The notes: a model not told the origin generated them from the sequence alone. A stretch of 29,140 nucleotides of DNA from Nitrospira sp. (GCA_015904045.1 JABMDG010000064.1:3400-32539); one strand, 5' to 3'; counted from the stretch's first letter, positions 8,805-16,255 are shown. Numbers and translations are program-made.

Positions 8805-9857
8805 GTGCGCAAGCTCAAACTTCGAGAAGGCACCAATACCGCCGTGCTCTTCGGTCATCATGACCGGCACTTGAAGTTGATTGAAGCAGAGCTGGGTGTG
8901 CGGCTGTCGGCGCGCGGAGAAGAACTCACTCTGGACGGTCTCCCCGAAGCCGTTCGCCAAGCGGAACGCATTCTTCTCGAACTCGCCTCGCTGACGTATG
9001 AAGGTGTCACGCTGCAGGCCGAAGATGTAACGCAGGCGCTGAACGCGTTACGGCATAGTCCCGATGCCTCTGTGAAGGACGTGCTCGGCAGCCAGGCGGC
9101 GATCGTCACAAACAAACGGTTCATCGGTCCTAAAACTTCCACACAGAAAGCGTATATCGACGCGATCGAACGGCACGATGTCGTCATAGCCATCGGGCCG
9201 GCCGGAACGGGCAAGACCTATCTCGCCATGGCCATGGCGGTGAGCGCGTTGATGAAAAAAGAGGTGAGCCGGATCATCTTGGCCCGTCCGGCGGTCGAGG
9301 CCGGAGAGAAACTCGGCTTTTTGCCGGGCGACATTTACGAGAAGGTGAACCCCTACCTGCGGCCGCTCTACGACGCGTTGTTCGACATGATGGACATGGA
9401 ACGGGCAAACCGCCTGATTGAGCGGGGCGACATCGAAATCGCGCCGCTGGCGTTCATGCGTGGACGTACGCTGAACGATTCATTCGTGATTCTGGACGAG
9501 GCGCAAAACGCCACCGCGGAGCAAATGAAGATGTTTTTGACTCGGCTGGGCTTTCACTCGAAAGTCGTCGTGACCGGTGATATCACACAGGTGGATTTGC
9601 CGAGTGATCGCGTTTCCGGGCTCATCGACGTCAAGGACATCTTGTGCGATATCGAGGGCATCGCCTTTGTCTATTTTAACGAAACGGACGTGGTGCGCCA
9701 TCGGTTAGTCCAGGAGATCATCAAAGCCTACGATCGCCATCAACCGGACGCCGGCAGCGCCCCCAGGCCAGCTGGACGACACGGGGTTTCCTCCATGACC
9801 CGCAAGTCGTCTCCACTCAATCCACCGCATCGAGACTCCTCGAGCCAATCTCACTAG
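8805..9857 (+). CDS. phoH: PhoH-family ATPase
   Basis: A 350-residue cytoplasmic P-loop protein of the PhoH/YbeZ family, ATPases linked to RNA metabolism and often paired with YbeY. The N-terminal part (about 1-80) resembles a single KH-like RNA-binding module. Walker A GPAGTGKT is at 131-138 and Walker B VILDEAQN at about 228-235, followed by VTGDITQVDLP. About 25 C-terminal residues (SAPRPAGRHGVSSMT onward) are low complexity. Start is GTG 8805 with GAGGA 6 nt upstream. The TAG stop is made of the first three bases of the inverted-repeat element inserted downstream; without the element the stop would be TAA overlapping the ybeY ATG. Confidence 0.95.
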   Translation: MRKLKLREGTNTAVLFGHHDRHLKLIEAELGVRLSARGEELTLDGLPEAVRQAERILLELASLTYEGVTLQAEDVTQALNALRHSPDASVKDVLGSQAAIVTNKRFIGPKTSTQKAYIDAIERHDVVIAIGPAGTGKTYLAMAMAVSALMKKEVSRIILARPAVEAGEKLGFLPGDIYEKVNPYLRPLYDALFDMMDMERANRLIERGDIEIAPLAFMRGRTLNDSFVILDEAQNATAEQMKMFLTRLGFHSKVVVTGDITQVDLPSDRVSGLIDVKDILCDIEGIAFVYFNETDVVRHRLVQEIIKAYDRHQPDAGSAPRPAGRHGVSSMTRKSSPLNPPHRDSSSQSH

Positions 9858-10069
9858 CTCACATTATTCATGAGCGATTCTACTGCAACCGCCGATACGC
9901 CGCTACGACAAGCCTGGCCGCGATCTTCGCGCGGCCAGGCGGGCAGGCTCGCCCCTCGTGACCTCAACATACTGTTTCAAGTATGCCTCGGCCTCTCGGG
10001 GCTCCGCGCGCCCGTCTCGCCTGGCGTCTGGGCGGTTTCGTCACGAACCGTCATGAATAATGTGAGCTA
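9855..10069. mobile_element. MITE-like element with 19-bp terminal inverted repeats
   Basis: TAGCTCACATTATTCATGA at 9855-9873 is repeated as its perfect reverse complement at 10051-10069, enclosing 177 bp. The outermost bases are TA on both sides, so the element may be 211 bp with 17-bp repeats and a duplicated TA target, the pattern of IS630/Tc1-mariner-type elements. Inside is a strong stem GCCTGGCCGCG/CGCGGCCAGGC (9912-9922 with 9930-9940) and a CATACT/AGTATG stem (9968-9985). No transposase is encoded, so it would be non-autonomous. Excision with one TA rejoins CAC-TA-ATGGCT, restoring overlapping phoH stop and ybeY start. Confidence 0.78.
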
Positions 10070-10070
10070 A
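9870..10070 (+). other. Open frame of 66 codons spanning the element (doubtful gene)
   Basis: This frame begins at an ATG inside the left inverted repeat and ends with TAA formed at the right repeat, overlapping the ybeY ATG as TAATG. The predicted product (MSDSTATADTPLRQ at the start) has no domain I recognise and no ribosome binding site upstream. It is probably non-coding sequence of the element, but its stop could couple translation into ybeY. Confidence 0.25.
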
Positions 10071-10549
10071 TGGCTGTCTATCTCCGCGTACGGCTTCGGC
10101 GATTTGCGAAGCGGCAAGCATCGGTGTCGCGCGCGGCGGAGTCCATATTGGCGTCCGTCGGGGAGTCGCAATCGGAGCTGAGTCTGGAACTGGTGGGCGA
10201 CCGCCGTATGCGCCGATTGAACCGTATATACCGCAAGAAGGATCGAACCACGGACGTCCTGGCGTTTCCCATGCGGGAGTCGCATAATCCCTGCCCGACG
10301 CTGCTGGGTGACGTTGTCATCTCAGTTCCAACGGCGCTTCGCCAAGCCAAAGAGTCCGGACGATCGGTGAGTGACGAACTGGCCGCGTTGCTGGTGCACG
10401 GGGTGTTGCACCTCTGTGGGTATGACCACGAACGAAGTGCGCGAGAGGCGGTGCGTATGCGCCGTCGCGAAACGGCGATCGTCAAGATGCTGAACCCTTT
10501 GCCGCGTCTCGTCATCCGCCGCGCCCGCCGGCGTCCTCGGAGGCGCTAA
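10070..10549 (+). CDS. ybeY: Endoribonuclease YbeY (rRNA maturation factor)
   Basis: A 159-residue cytoplasmic metalloprotein of the UPF0054 family, acting in 16S rRNA 3' end maturation and ribosome quality control. The zinc-binding signature HGVLHLCGYDH is at residues 110-120 with the three His (110, 114, 120) in place. RTTDVLAFPM and LGDVVIS, both family hallmarks, precede it. The basic C-terminus (RRARRRPRRR) may bind RNA. It overlaps by one base the TAA of the frame inside the upstream element, and has no clear ribosome binding site, so it probably relied on coupling to phoH before the insertion. ftsY follows after 2 nt. Confidence 0.95.
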   Translation: MAVYLRVRLRRFAKRQASVSRAAESILASVGESQSELSLELVGDRRMRRLNRIYRKKDRTTDVLAFPMRESHNPCPTLLGDVVISVPTALRQAKESGRSVSDELAALLVHGVLHLCGYDHERSAREAVRMRRRETAIVKMLNPLPRLVIRRARRRPRRR

Positions 10550-10551
10550 CC

Positions 10552-11487
10552 GTGGGATGGTTCCAGCGACTGAATGAGGGGCTCAGCAAGACCCGGTCTG
10601 CGGTGCGGCAGTCGCTCGATCGGTTCTTGGGACGCACGCCGGAACCGGCGCTGCTGGAAGAGCTCGAAGCGGCGCTGCTGGGCGCCGATCTGGGCGGTCG
10701 CGTCGTCGATCGGCTCATGCGGCAGGTCAAGGAGCAAGCCCGTGGCGAGCATGCGGCAACCGCACAGGCACTTCAAAACGTCCTGAGCCGCAGCCTGTAC
10801 GACATTCTCACACAGGTTTCCGGTCCTTCATTCGAACAGCTGGTCGAACAGGGCCCCAAGCCGTTCGTCACCTTGGTGGTTGGAGTGAACGGAGTCGGAA
10901 AAACCACGACTATCGCCAAGCTGGCCCAACGCCTGACGCAGCGTGGACGACAACCCCTGCTTGTGGCCGGTGATACATTTCGCGCGGCGGCGATCGATCA
11001 ATTGCAAGTCTGGGCGGATCGGGTCGGGGTTCAGGTTGTTCGCCAGCGTCATGGGGCCGATCCGGCGGCGGTGGCATTCGACGGCATGGCGGCGGCCAAA
11101 GCGCGATCGGCGGACATCGTGCTGATCGATACCGCCGGCCGTCTGCATACGAAGGCCAATCTGATGGATGAACTGCGAAAGGTCAAACGTGTGATTGACC
11201 GCGAACTTCCCGGGGCACCGCATGAAGTCCTGCTGGTTTTGGACGCCACGGTCGGGCAGAACGCATTGGCGCAAGCCCGCCTCTTCCATGATGCGGTGGG
11301 CGTCACTGGTCTTGTTTTGACGAAACTGGATGGGACGGCGCGAGGAGGCATTGTCGTGGCCATTGCCGAGGAGTTCAAGATCCCTGTCCGGCTTGTCGGG
11401 GTTGGCGAGGGTATCGACGACTTGCAAGATTTCAACCCCGAAGCTTTCGTCGCGGCATTGTTTGGACAATCCCCGGCCGGATCCTAA
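10552..11487 (+). CDS. ftsY: Signal recognition particle receptor FtsY
   Basis: A 311-residue SRP GTPase that receives ribosome-SRP complexes at the inner membrane. It consists almost only of the NG domain and lacks the long acidic A domain of the E. coli protein. P-loop GVNGVGKT is at 111-118, then DTFRAAAIDQL, DTAGRLHTK (G3), and TKLDGTARGG (G4, Asp intact), ending GVGEGIDDLQDFNPEAFV. Start is GTG 10552, with CGGAGG at 10537-10542. It lies 2 nt after ybeY, probably one operon with phoH. Its intact G3/G4 contrasts with the Ffh in this window. Confidence 0.95.
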   Translation: MGWFQRLNEGLSKTRSAVRQSLDRFLGRTPEPALLEELEAALLGADLGGRVVDRLMRQVKEQARGEHAATAQALQNVLSRSLYDILTQVSGPSFEQLVEQGPKPFVTLVVGVNGVGKTTTIAKLAQRLTQRGRQPLLVAGDTFRAAAIDQLQVWADRVGVQVVRQRHGADPAAVAFDGMAAAKARSADIVLIDTAGRLHTKANLMDELRKVKRVIDRELPGAPHEVLLVLDATVGQNALAQARLFHDAVGVTGLVLTKLDGTARGGIVVAIAEEFKIPVRLVGVGEGIDDLQDFNPEAFVAALFGQSPAGS

Positions 11488-11500
11488 CCCCGCATTTTGC

Positions 11501-11529
11501 TTTTGGCTTTCCCGGGTCCATGCTATTCT
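11501..11529 (+). promoter_or_regulatory. Weak promoter candidate before response regulator
   Basis: An extended -10 (TGC then TATTCT at 11524-11529) with a poor -35 (TTTTGG at 11501-11506, 17 bp spacing) lies in the 106-bp gap after ftsY. Confidence 0.3.
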
Positions 11530-11593
11530 TTTGCCGTCAGGGCTGGATCGGCTGGTCTTTCGGCCTCGGTTATCGGTTAAGCGAAGGAAACGT

Positions 11594-12385
11594 ATGGCGA
11601 TGTTTACGATCTTGATTGTCGACGACGATCAAATGAACTGCGATTTGCTCCAGAACGTATTCACCCGCCACGGGTATCGTGTTCTTACGGCCACGAGTGG
11701 GATTGATGGGCTGAATCTTTTTCGCAAATATACGCCGCGAGTCACCCTGTTGGACTTGCGCATGCCCGAAATGGACGGCTTGACGGTGTTGAAGGAGATC
11801 CGTGCCATTGATCCCCATGCGCCGGTGATCGTTCTTGGCGGCGGGGCTACGGAGGTCCAAGAGAACCAAGCGCGGGGTTTGCGTGTCACCGATTTTATCC
11901 GCAAGGGGTTGTCGTTGGATGTCCTGGTCGAGGCCGTGCACCGGGTCTCACAGCTTCCAGCGCGACCGAGTGCGGCATCGGTTGCGTCAGGCAACGGCCA
12001 TGCGATGAAGCCGACCGATGAATCGGTGCTCGTGATCGACGATGATCCGCTGGTGTGTGATCTGCTCGTCCAATTTTTGAGTTTACGCGGCTACCGCGCG
12101 CTCGGCGTGAATGACGGGCAAGACGCCCTGCGCATGGCCGAAGACGTGTCGCCCGACGCAATCCTGCTCGATCTAGTGATGCCGGGCATGTCGGGGGTGG
12201 ACGTGTTGCGTGCCTTGCGCGAGAAAGAATTCTCCGGTGGCATCATCATCATGACTGGGAGCCACAATGAAGAGTTGCTGGAAGAAGCCTGGTCGTTAGG
12301 CCCTCAAGAAGTGTTGCTCAAGCCGATCGACCTCGAGCGTCTCTTAACGGCAATCCAGCTTGTACTCGTCTGCCGCGAGTGCTAA
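11594..12385 (+). CDS. Tandem-receiver response regulator
   Basis: About 263 residues, two CheY-like receiver domains joined by a short Ala/Ser linker (about 121-143) and no DNA-binding or enzymatic output domain. REC1 has acidic D10-D12 and phosphoacceptor D54 (LLDLRMPEMDG), but the switch Thr/Ser position reads VLGGG (G82) and the Lys is followed by Gly rather than Pro (IRKG, K104), so it is partly degenerate. REC2 is canonical: D149-D151, D193 (LLDLVMPGMSG), T221 and K243-P. It could act by protein contacts or as a phosphorelay element; no histidine kinase is in the window. Start ATG 11594 follows AAGGAA; the open frame extends upstream into ftsY but that part is not receiver-like. Confidence 0.85.
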   Translation: MAMFTILIVDDDQMNCDLLQNVFTRHGYRVLTATSGIDGLNLFRKYTPRVTLLDLRMPEMDGLTVLKEIRAIDPHAPVIVLGGGATEVQENQARGLRVTDFIRKGLSLDVLVEAVHRVSQLPARPSAASVASGNGHAMKPTDESVLVIDDDPLVCDLLVQFLSLRGYRALGVNDGQDALRMAEDVSPDAILLDLVMPGMSGVDVLRALREKEFSGGIIIMTGSHNEELLEEAWSLGPQEVLLKPIDLERLLTAIQLVLVCREC

Positions 12386-12388
12386 AAG

Positions 12389-12410
12389 TTTCCCGATGTC
12401 CTTCGGGAAA
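12389..12410 (+). promoter_or_regulatory. Hairpin with the peptidase start codon in its loop
   Basis: TTTCCCG (12389-12395) and CGGGAAA (12404-12410) form a perfect 7-bp stem; the 8-nt loop begins with the ATG at 12396. It lies 3 nt after the response-regulator stop. It could hinder or tune translation initiation or be a weak terminator. Confidence 0.5.
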
Positions 12411-14609
12411 TACTGTGTCCCTGCAATTGTCGCCCTGTTCCTCATCGGCCCCGGTATGGCCCGCGGCGTGGCTGCGTCGCCTGCTGAGGAACGTCCCCTG
12501 ATTCTCAGCCACGATCTTGTCGTCGAACTGCTCCCCGGCGTCCACGAGTTGCTGGCGAGAGATGAGATCGTCGTCGAGGCCCCGATCGAGACGGCGGGGC
12601 TTGCCTTTACACTTGCACCGTCGTTGCACGTCGAATCTGTGACAGTCCTGGCTCCGCCGGGGCAGAGCACGCCTCGCCCTTCGGATTCGACGATGACCTT
12701 TACAACAGAACTGTTCGCGCAACAGTCCCGCCAAAGAATCCTCGTCACACTCCCCAAGGCGCATGACAGGCGTGTGACACTGGTCTGGAAATACCGAGGC
12801 CCCATTGACGACCCGCCGAAAGAGCCCCGCCACTTGCGATTCGTGACGCCCAGCGAGACCGCCGGTCATATCGGGCCGGAAGGGGTGTACTTGGGGGGCG
12901 AAAGCCAATGGTATCCGGACATCGAGGGGTCATATAGCACCTACCGGCTCACGGTCCAGGTCCCTCATGGGTGGACTGCAGTCACGCAAGGGCGAAAAAA
13001 GGAAAGCCGAACGGAGGCCACAGGAGTGATCTCGACGTGGGTCGTCATGGACCGCTCCGAGGCGCTGACACTGGTCGCCAACAGGTTTGTGGTCAAGTCG
13101 CGCGAATGGACAAGCCGTGATGGGCAGCCTGTCGAGCTGGCGACGTATCTCTTTCCCGACAATGCTCATCTGGCGGATGAGTATCTGGACGCCACGGCCG
13201 CATATCTCGACGCGTACATTCCAATCTTGGGCGCGTTTCCCTTCGAGAAATTCGCGGTCGTGGAAAACTTCTTCGCCAGTGGGCTCGGTATGCCGTCGTT
13301 CACCCTCCTCGGCAGCGGCAGTATCAAACGGCATTACGTGCAACCCTATGCGCTGGGGCATGAGATTGTGCATTCGTGGATCGGCAATTCGGTTTTCAAT
13401 CGAGATGGCTCAGGGAATTGGGTCGAAGGGCTCACGACCTATCTGGCGAACTACTATTGGCACGAATTGAATCATGACGACAAACAGGCGATTGAGCAAC
13501 GGCGGATGATGCTCCAGGGGTATAGTGTCTATGTGGCCCCGGACCAAGATTACCCGGTGGCGCAGTTTGTCAGAAAGAGCGATGAGAGGGACAATGCCAT
13601 CGGCTATCAGAAATCCGCCTTTCTGTTTCACCTGCTGCGGCGCGAGATTGGCGACGAGGCATTCTGGCGGGCATTGAAGACGTTTGTGGGCCGGTATCGC
13701 GGTCGTCCCGCTGATTGGGGAAGCATCGAGGCCGTTTTTACGCAAGAGAGCCGACGGGATCTGCGGTGGTTTTTCGAGCAATGGGTTGAACGGCCCGGCG
13801 CGCCGGCCTTGTCGTTTGGTGAGGCCCATGCCCATCGCGTCACCGACAAAGACGGCAGGAGTACCTGGCAACTGACAGTGCGTGTCCAACAGACCGGGAG
13901 GCCGTTTCGGATGGCGCTTCCTGTCGCCATTGTCACCAAAGAGACGATAGAAACCAGATGGGTGTCGCTCGACTCCTTGCCGGAAACCGGAGCGGAGGTG
14001 ACCGTGTCAGATCAGCCGATCCTGGTGCGGCTCGATCCGGACTTGATGGCATTCCGCCGGCTGACACGCTCCCAATTGCCGCCCATGTTGAACGGCTACG
14101 TGACAGATCGGGACAGGGCGGTGGTGCGGGCATTCTCTGATGAGGCGTCACCATTGCAGCAGGTGATCGCTCGCGTGGCCGGCCAAGAGGCACCGTTGCC
14201 GGAATCTCGCAAGACCAAAGTGCTGCGTGGCGCAGGAGAGACGCTTCCGTCGGCCGGGTCGGTGCTGGTATTGGCGGGTGTGGACCAGGAACGAGTCGTC
14301 CAACAGCTGGTGAGAGAATCATGCGGCAATCTGGTTTCGTTGAGGAACACAGGCTTTGACATCGACGGCCGGACCTATGAAGGATCGGAGATGGCGGTGT
14401 TGTTTTCCTGTCATCGGACACATGTGCCGGGCAGTGTTGTCACAGTCTTGTATGGCGTTAGCCCCAAAGCGGTTGCCAACGCCTCACGATACTTGTTTTA
14501 TTACGGGTGGCAGAGTTATGTGATCTTCAAGGATGGAGCTGCGATCATGCGCGGCGTATGGCAGAATCAGCCGGAGATGATGGAGGTGCGGATCGATGCG
14601 ACTCGGTAA
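12396..14609 (+). CDS. Exported M1-family-like zinc metallopeptidase
   Basis: About 737 residues. A signal peptide (SFGKYCVPAIVALFLIGPG, likely cut near VAA) is followed by an N-terminal beta domain and a gluzincin catalytic domain. The zinc motif HEIVH is at 322-326, with E344 in NWVEGLTTYLANYY as third ligand, the spacing common in M1-like proteins of this type. The aminopeptidase GAMEN motif is not seen; the equivalent area reads VVENFFASGLGMPSF. The last 200 or so residues look like a separate, unrecognised domain. Predicted role is periplasmic or outer-membrane-associated peptide hydrolysis; substrate unknown. A TTG at 12360 would lengthen the frame into the regulator gene but ATG 12396 gives a clean signal peptide. 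The end overlaps the next gene by 14 nt. Confidence 0.85.
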   Translation: MSFGKYCVPAIVALFLIGPGMARGVAASPAEERPLILSHDLVVELLPGVHELLARDEIVVEAPIETAGLAFTLAPSLHVESVTVLAPPGQSTPRPSDSTMTFTTELFAQQSRQRILVTLPKAHDRRVTLVWKYRGPIDDPPKEPRHLRFVTPSETAGHIGPEGVYLGGESQWYPDIEGSYSTYRLTVQVPHGWTAVTQGRKKESRTEATGVISTWVVMDRSEALTLVANRFVVKSREWTSRDGQPVELATYLFPDNAHLADEYLDATAAYLDAYIPILGAFPFEKFAVVENFFASGLGMPSFTLLGSGSIKRHYVQPYALGHEIVHSWIGNSVFNRDGSGNWVEGLTTYLANYYWHELNHDDKQAIEQRRMMLQGYSVYVAPDQDYPVAQFVRKSDERDNAIGYQKSAFLFHLLRREIGDEAFWRALKTFVGRYRGRPADWGSIEAVFTQESRRDLRWFFEQWVERPGAPALSFGEAHAHRVTDKDGRSTWQLTVRVQQTGRPFRMALPVAIVTKETIETRWVSLDSLPETGAEVTVSDQPILVRLDPDLMAFRRLTRSQLPPMLNGYVTDRDRAVVRAFSDEASPLQQVIARVAGQEAPLPESRKTKVLRGAGETLPSAGSVLVLAGVDQERVVQQLVRESCGNLVSLRNTGFDIDGRTYEGSEMAVLFSCHRTHVPGSVVTVLYGVSPKAVANASRYLFYYGWQSYVIFKDGAAIMRGVWQNQPEMMEVRIDATR

Positions 14610-15201
14610 GTCTGTGAAGAATCTGGCATGGAGCCTCTGCACCGTGGGATGCCTGCAGACAGGAGGATGGGCTGCCGATATGCCGAAGGAGCCGTCGAAG
14701 GCCGTCTCCGGTTCCGCCGAGCGCCATCTGGCTAACATTCGCCAGTTGACCGTCGGCCGCCAAAATGCCGAGGCCTATTTTTCCTTCGACGGTACAAAGC
14801 TGATTTTCCAATCGACCAATAAGTGGGCAAAAGACTCTTCCACCTCTACGCGCAAGCCGGCTGAGGCTGGACTGGGCTGTTATCAAATGTATGTCATGGA
14901 CGTGGGGGGCAAACAGGTGCAACTGGTCAGCACCGGCGAGGGCGCCACGACCTGTGGCTACTTCTATCCCGGCGATCGCCGTATCCTCTACTCCTCGACG
15001 CATGCGGCTGGGCCCAATTGTCCCCCTAAGCCCAAACGAGACGGCGCCTACCGATGGGCGCTCGATGATTACGATATCTATGCCGTGGACCTCGACGGGC
15101 GGAATCTCCAGCGATTGACGACGACACCCGGTTATGACGCGGAAGCGACCATTTCATATGTTTCCGCTGGCTCCGTGGAGGCCCGCGAGACTATAGCATA
15201 G
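14596..15201 (+). pseudogene. Truncated TolB-like beta-propeller protein
   Basis: Product of 201 residues with a signal peptide (cut near GWA|AD) and PD40/WD40-like repeats: AEAYFSFDGTKLIFQST, GYFYPGDRRILYSSTH and the beginning of a third (GYDAEATIS). Repeats should continue with a PDG-type strand, but after EATIS (about 15165) the sequence becomes unlike the family and stops after 12 more residues. Related proteins I know of carry several more repeats, so this looks like an N-terminal half whose 3' end was lost or replaced. GGAGGTG at 14582-14588 gives a good ribosome site and the start overlaps the M1 peptidase end, so the two are coupled. It may still yield a secreted fragment. A natural short form is possible. 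Confidence 0.6.
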
Positions 15202-15214
15202 GCAGCGCAATCCA

Positions 15215-15244
15215 TTGCACGATCTCAGCCGGACAGGGTACTAT
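15215..15244 (+). promoter_or_regulatory. Possible promoter before the 84-residue ORF
   Basis: TTGCAC (15215-15220), 18 bp, TACTAT (15239-15244), in the 81-bp gap after the truncated gene. Confidence 0.3.
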
Positions 15245-15282
15245 GCACAGCGTGCGGGCACGCAGTACGGAAAGGGCAAGCC

Positions 15283-15537
15283 ATGGCAGCCGGTGCGTCA
15301 GGCAACGGACTCTACGACTATCTCTACAAGCGATTCTTTGAGCAACGTGACAGCCACGAAGGATACCCGTTTCAGCAAGCGCCCGGCGGCAGCGCGCCGA
15401 CACGGATGGTGACTTTCCCTGATAAATTGCGGTGGTGGACATGGGATCGCTGGAGGCGGCGGAAGCAGATTCTCGCCGAGCGGGATCGGTTCCAGCAGGA
15501 CATTCTTCAAATCAAGAAGCCCGGGCAGTCACAGTAG
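15283..15537 (+). CDS. Small protein of unknown function
   Basis: An 84-residue product I do not recognise. The first part has aromatic LYDYLYKRFFEQRD, the middle is Gly/Pro-rich, and the C-terminal 40 residues are charged and Trp-rich (WWTWDRWRRRKQILAERD), probably an amphipathic helix. No signal peptide or membrane helix. GGAAAGGG at 15269-15276 is placed well for ATG 15283. It sits just after a truncated gene, so it may itself be recently exposed or partly decayed. A real expressed gene is likely but not certain. Confidence 0.5.
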   Translation: MAAGASGNGLYDYLYKRFFEQRDSHEGYPFQQAPGGSAPTRMVTFPDKLRWWTWDRWRRRKQILAERDRFQQDILQIKKPGQSQ

Positions 15538-15590
15538 GTCCACCGGGTCTTAGGGGTCCTTTGGGTTCAGACACGAGGGGGTTTTGAAAC

Positions 15591-15620
15591 TTGCCTTTTT
15601 TCGCCTGTCTGGGGTAGCAT
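15591..15620 (+). promoter_or_regulatory. Candidate promoter of the RRM-protein gene
   Basis: TTGCCT (15591-15596), 18 bp, TAGCAT (15615-15620). Transcription from here would give a leader of about 195 nt before the RRM gene. Confidence 0.4.
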
Positions 15621-15682
15621 GCAGCCGCTTGGTTGCGAGAGGCCTGGCAAGCAAGCGCGGAGAGTGACAAGGCCTGAACGGA

Positions 15683-15796
15683 TGTTGTTTTGGTCCAGCT
15701 CGGGAACCATCTCGGAAGCCAGAGCTCGGTCGCCACTGTGCCCATGATGTCTTCGGCCCGTTCCTTCCTCGTTTCTTTCGCGCGTCCAAAACAACA
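15683..15796 (+). promoter_or_regulatory. Long-range inverted repeat in RRM-gene leader
   Basis: TGTTGTTTTGG (15683-15693) is the exact reverse complement of CCAAAACAACA (15786-15796), enclosing 92 nt that include a shorter AGCTC/GAGCT pair. The 3' arm ends about 10 nt before the AAAGGAGGAG ribosome site of the RRM gene. A structured, possibly temperature-sensitive leader is conceivable. The 283-bp stretch 15538-15820 contains no convincing gene. Confidence 0.4.
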
Positions 15797-15820
15797 CCAC
15801 TGTGTCAAAGGAGGAGTCTG

Positions 15821-16120
15821 ATGGGTGCGAAGATATATGTCGGCGGATTGCCATATTCAACAACCGAGCAGCAACTGAGCGATTTGTTCGCCGCGCACGG
15901 AGCCGTGGCGTCGGCGCGGATCATCACGGATAAGTTCACCGGGCAATCCCGGGGCTTCGGATTCGTAGAAATGTCGTCCGATTCTGAGGCCCAGGCGGCC
16001 ATATCCGCGCTGAACGGGACACAGTTCGGCGGTCGCACATTGACGGTCAACGAAGCACGCCCTCAGGAACCCCGTTCCGGTGGCGGAGGCCGTGGAGGAT
16101 TTGGAGGCGGTCGGAACTGA
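15821..16120 (+). CDS. RRM-domain RNA-binding protein
   Basis: A 99-residue protein with a single RNA recognition motif: RNP2 IYVGGL at residues 5-10 and RNP1 RGFGFVEM at 44-51, followed by a Gly/Arg-rich tail (SGGGGRGGFGGGRN). This is the architecture of small bacterial RRM proteins, which are often cold-induced and thought to act as RNA chaperones. AAAGGAGGAG at about 15807-15816 gives a very strong ribosome site, suggesting high expression. It stands alone, with its own candidate promoter, long leader and an intrinsic terminator 25 nt after the stop. Confidence 0.93.
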   Translation: MGAKIYVGGLPYSTTEQQLSDLFAAHGAVASARIITDKFTGQSRGFGFVEMSSDSEAQAAISALNGTQFGGRTLTVNEARPQEPRSGGGGRGGFGGGRN

Positions 16121-16145
16121 TCCGACCACACTCCGCTCGAATGAA

Positions 16146-16181
16146 GGGGGTTGCCGGGCGTTCCGGCAGCCCCCTTTTTTT
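16146..16181 (+). terminator. Rho-independent terminator after RRM gene
   Basis: GGGGGTTGCCGG (16146-16157), loop GCGTT, CCGGCAGCCCCC (16163-16174): a 12-bp stem with one wobble, followed by seven T (16175-16181). Confidence 0.95.
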
Positions 16182-16255
16182 CTGGGAGCTCTTCACCCGC
16201 ATGCGTGTAAACACCTCTTCCGTCATGGCCGATCAGAAATCAGGTCTTTCCCGCT

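Noticed and set aside
10552..11487. Missing acidic A domain of FtsY as a truncation
   Set aside because: Many bacteria have short FtsY made only of the NG domain; the start and ribosome site are good.
15512..15863. Overlapping minus-strand open frames in the RRM-gene leader
   Set aside because: Low-complexity Arg/Pro products, mutually overlapping frames and no ribosome sites; shadows of GC-rich non-coding DNA.
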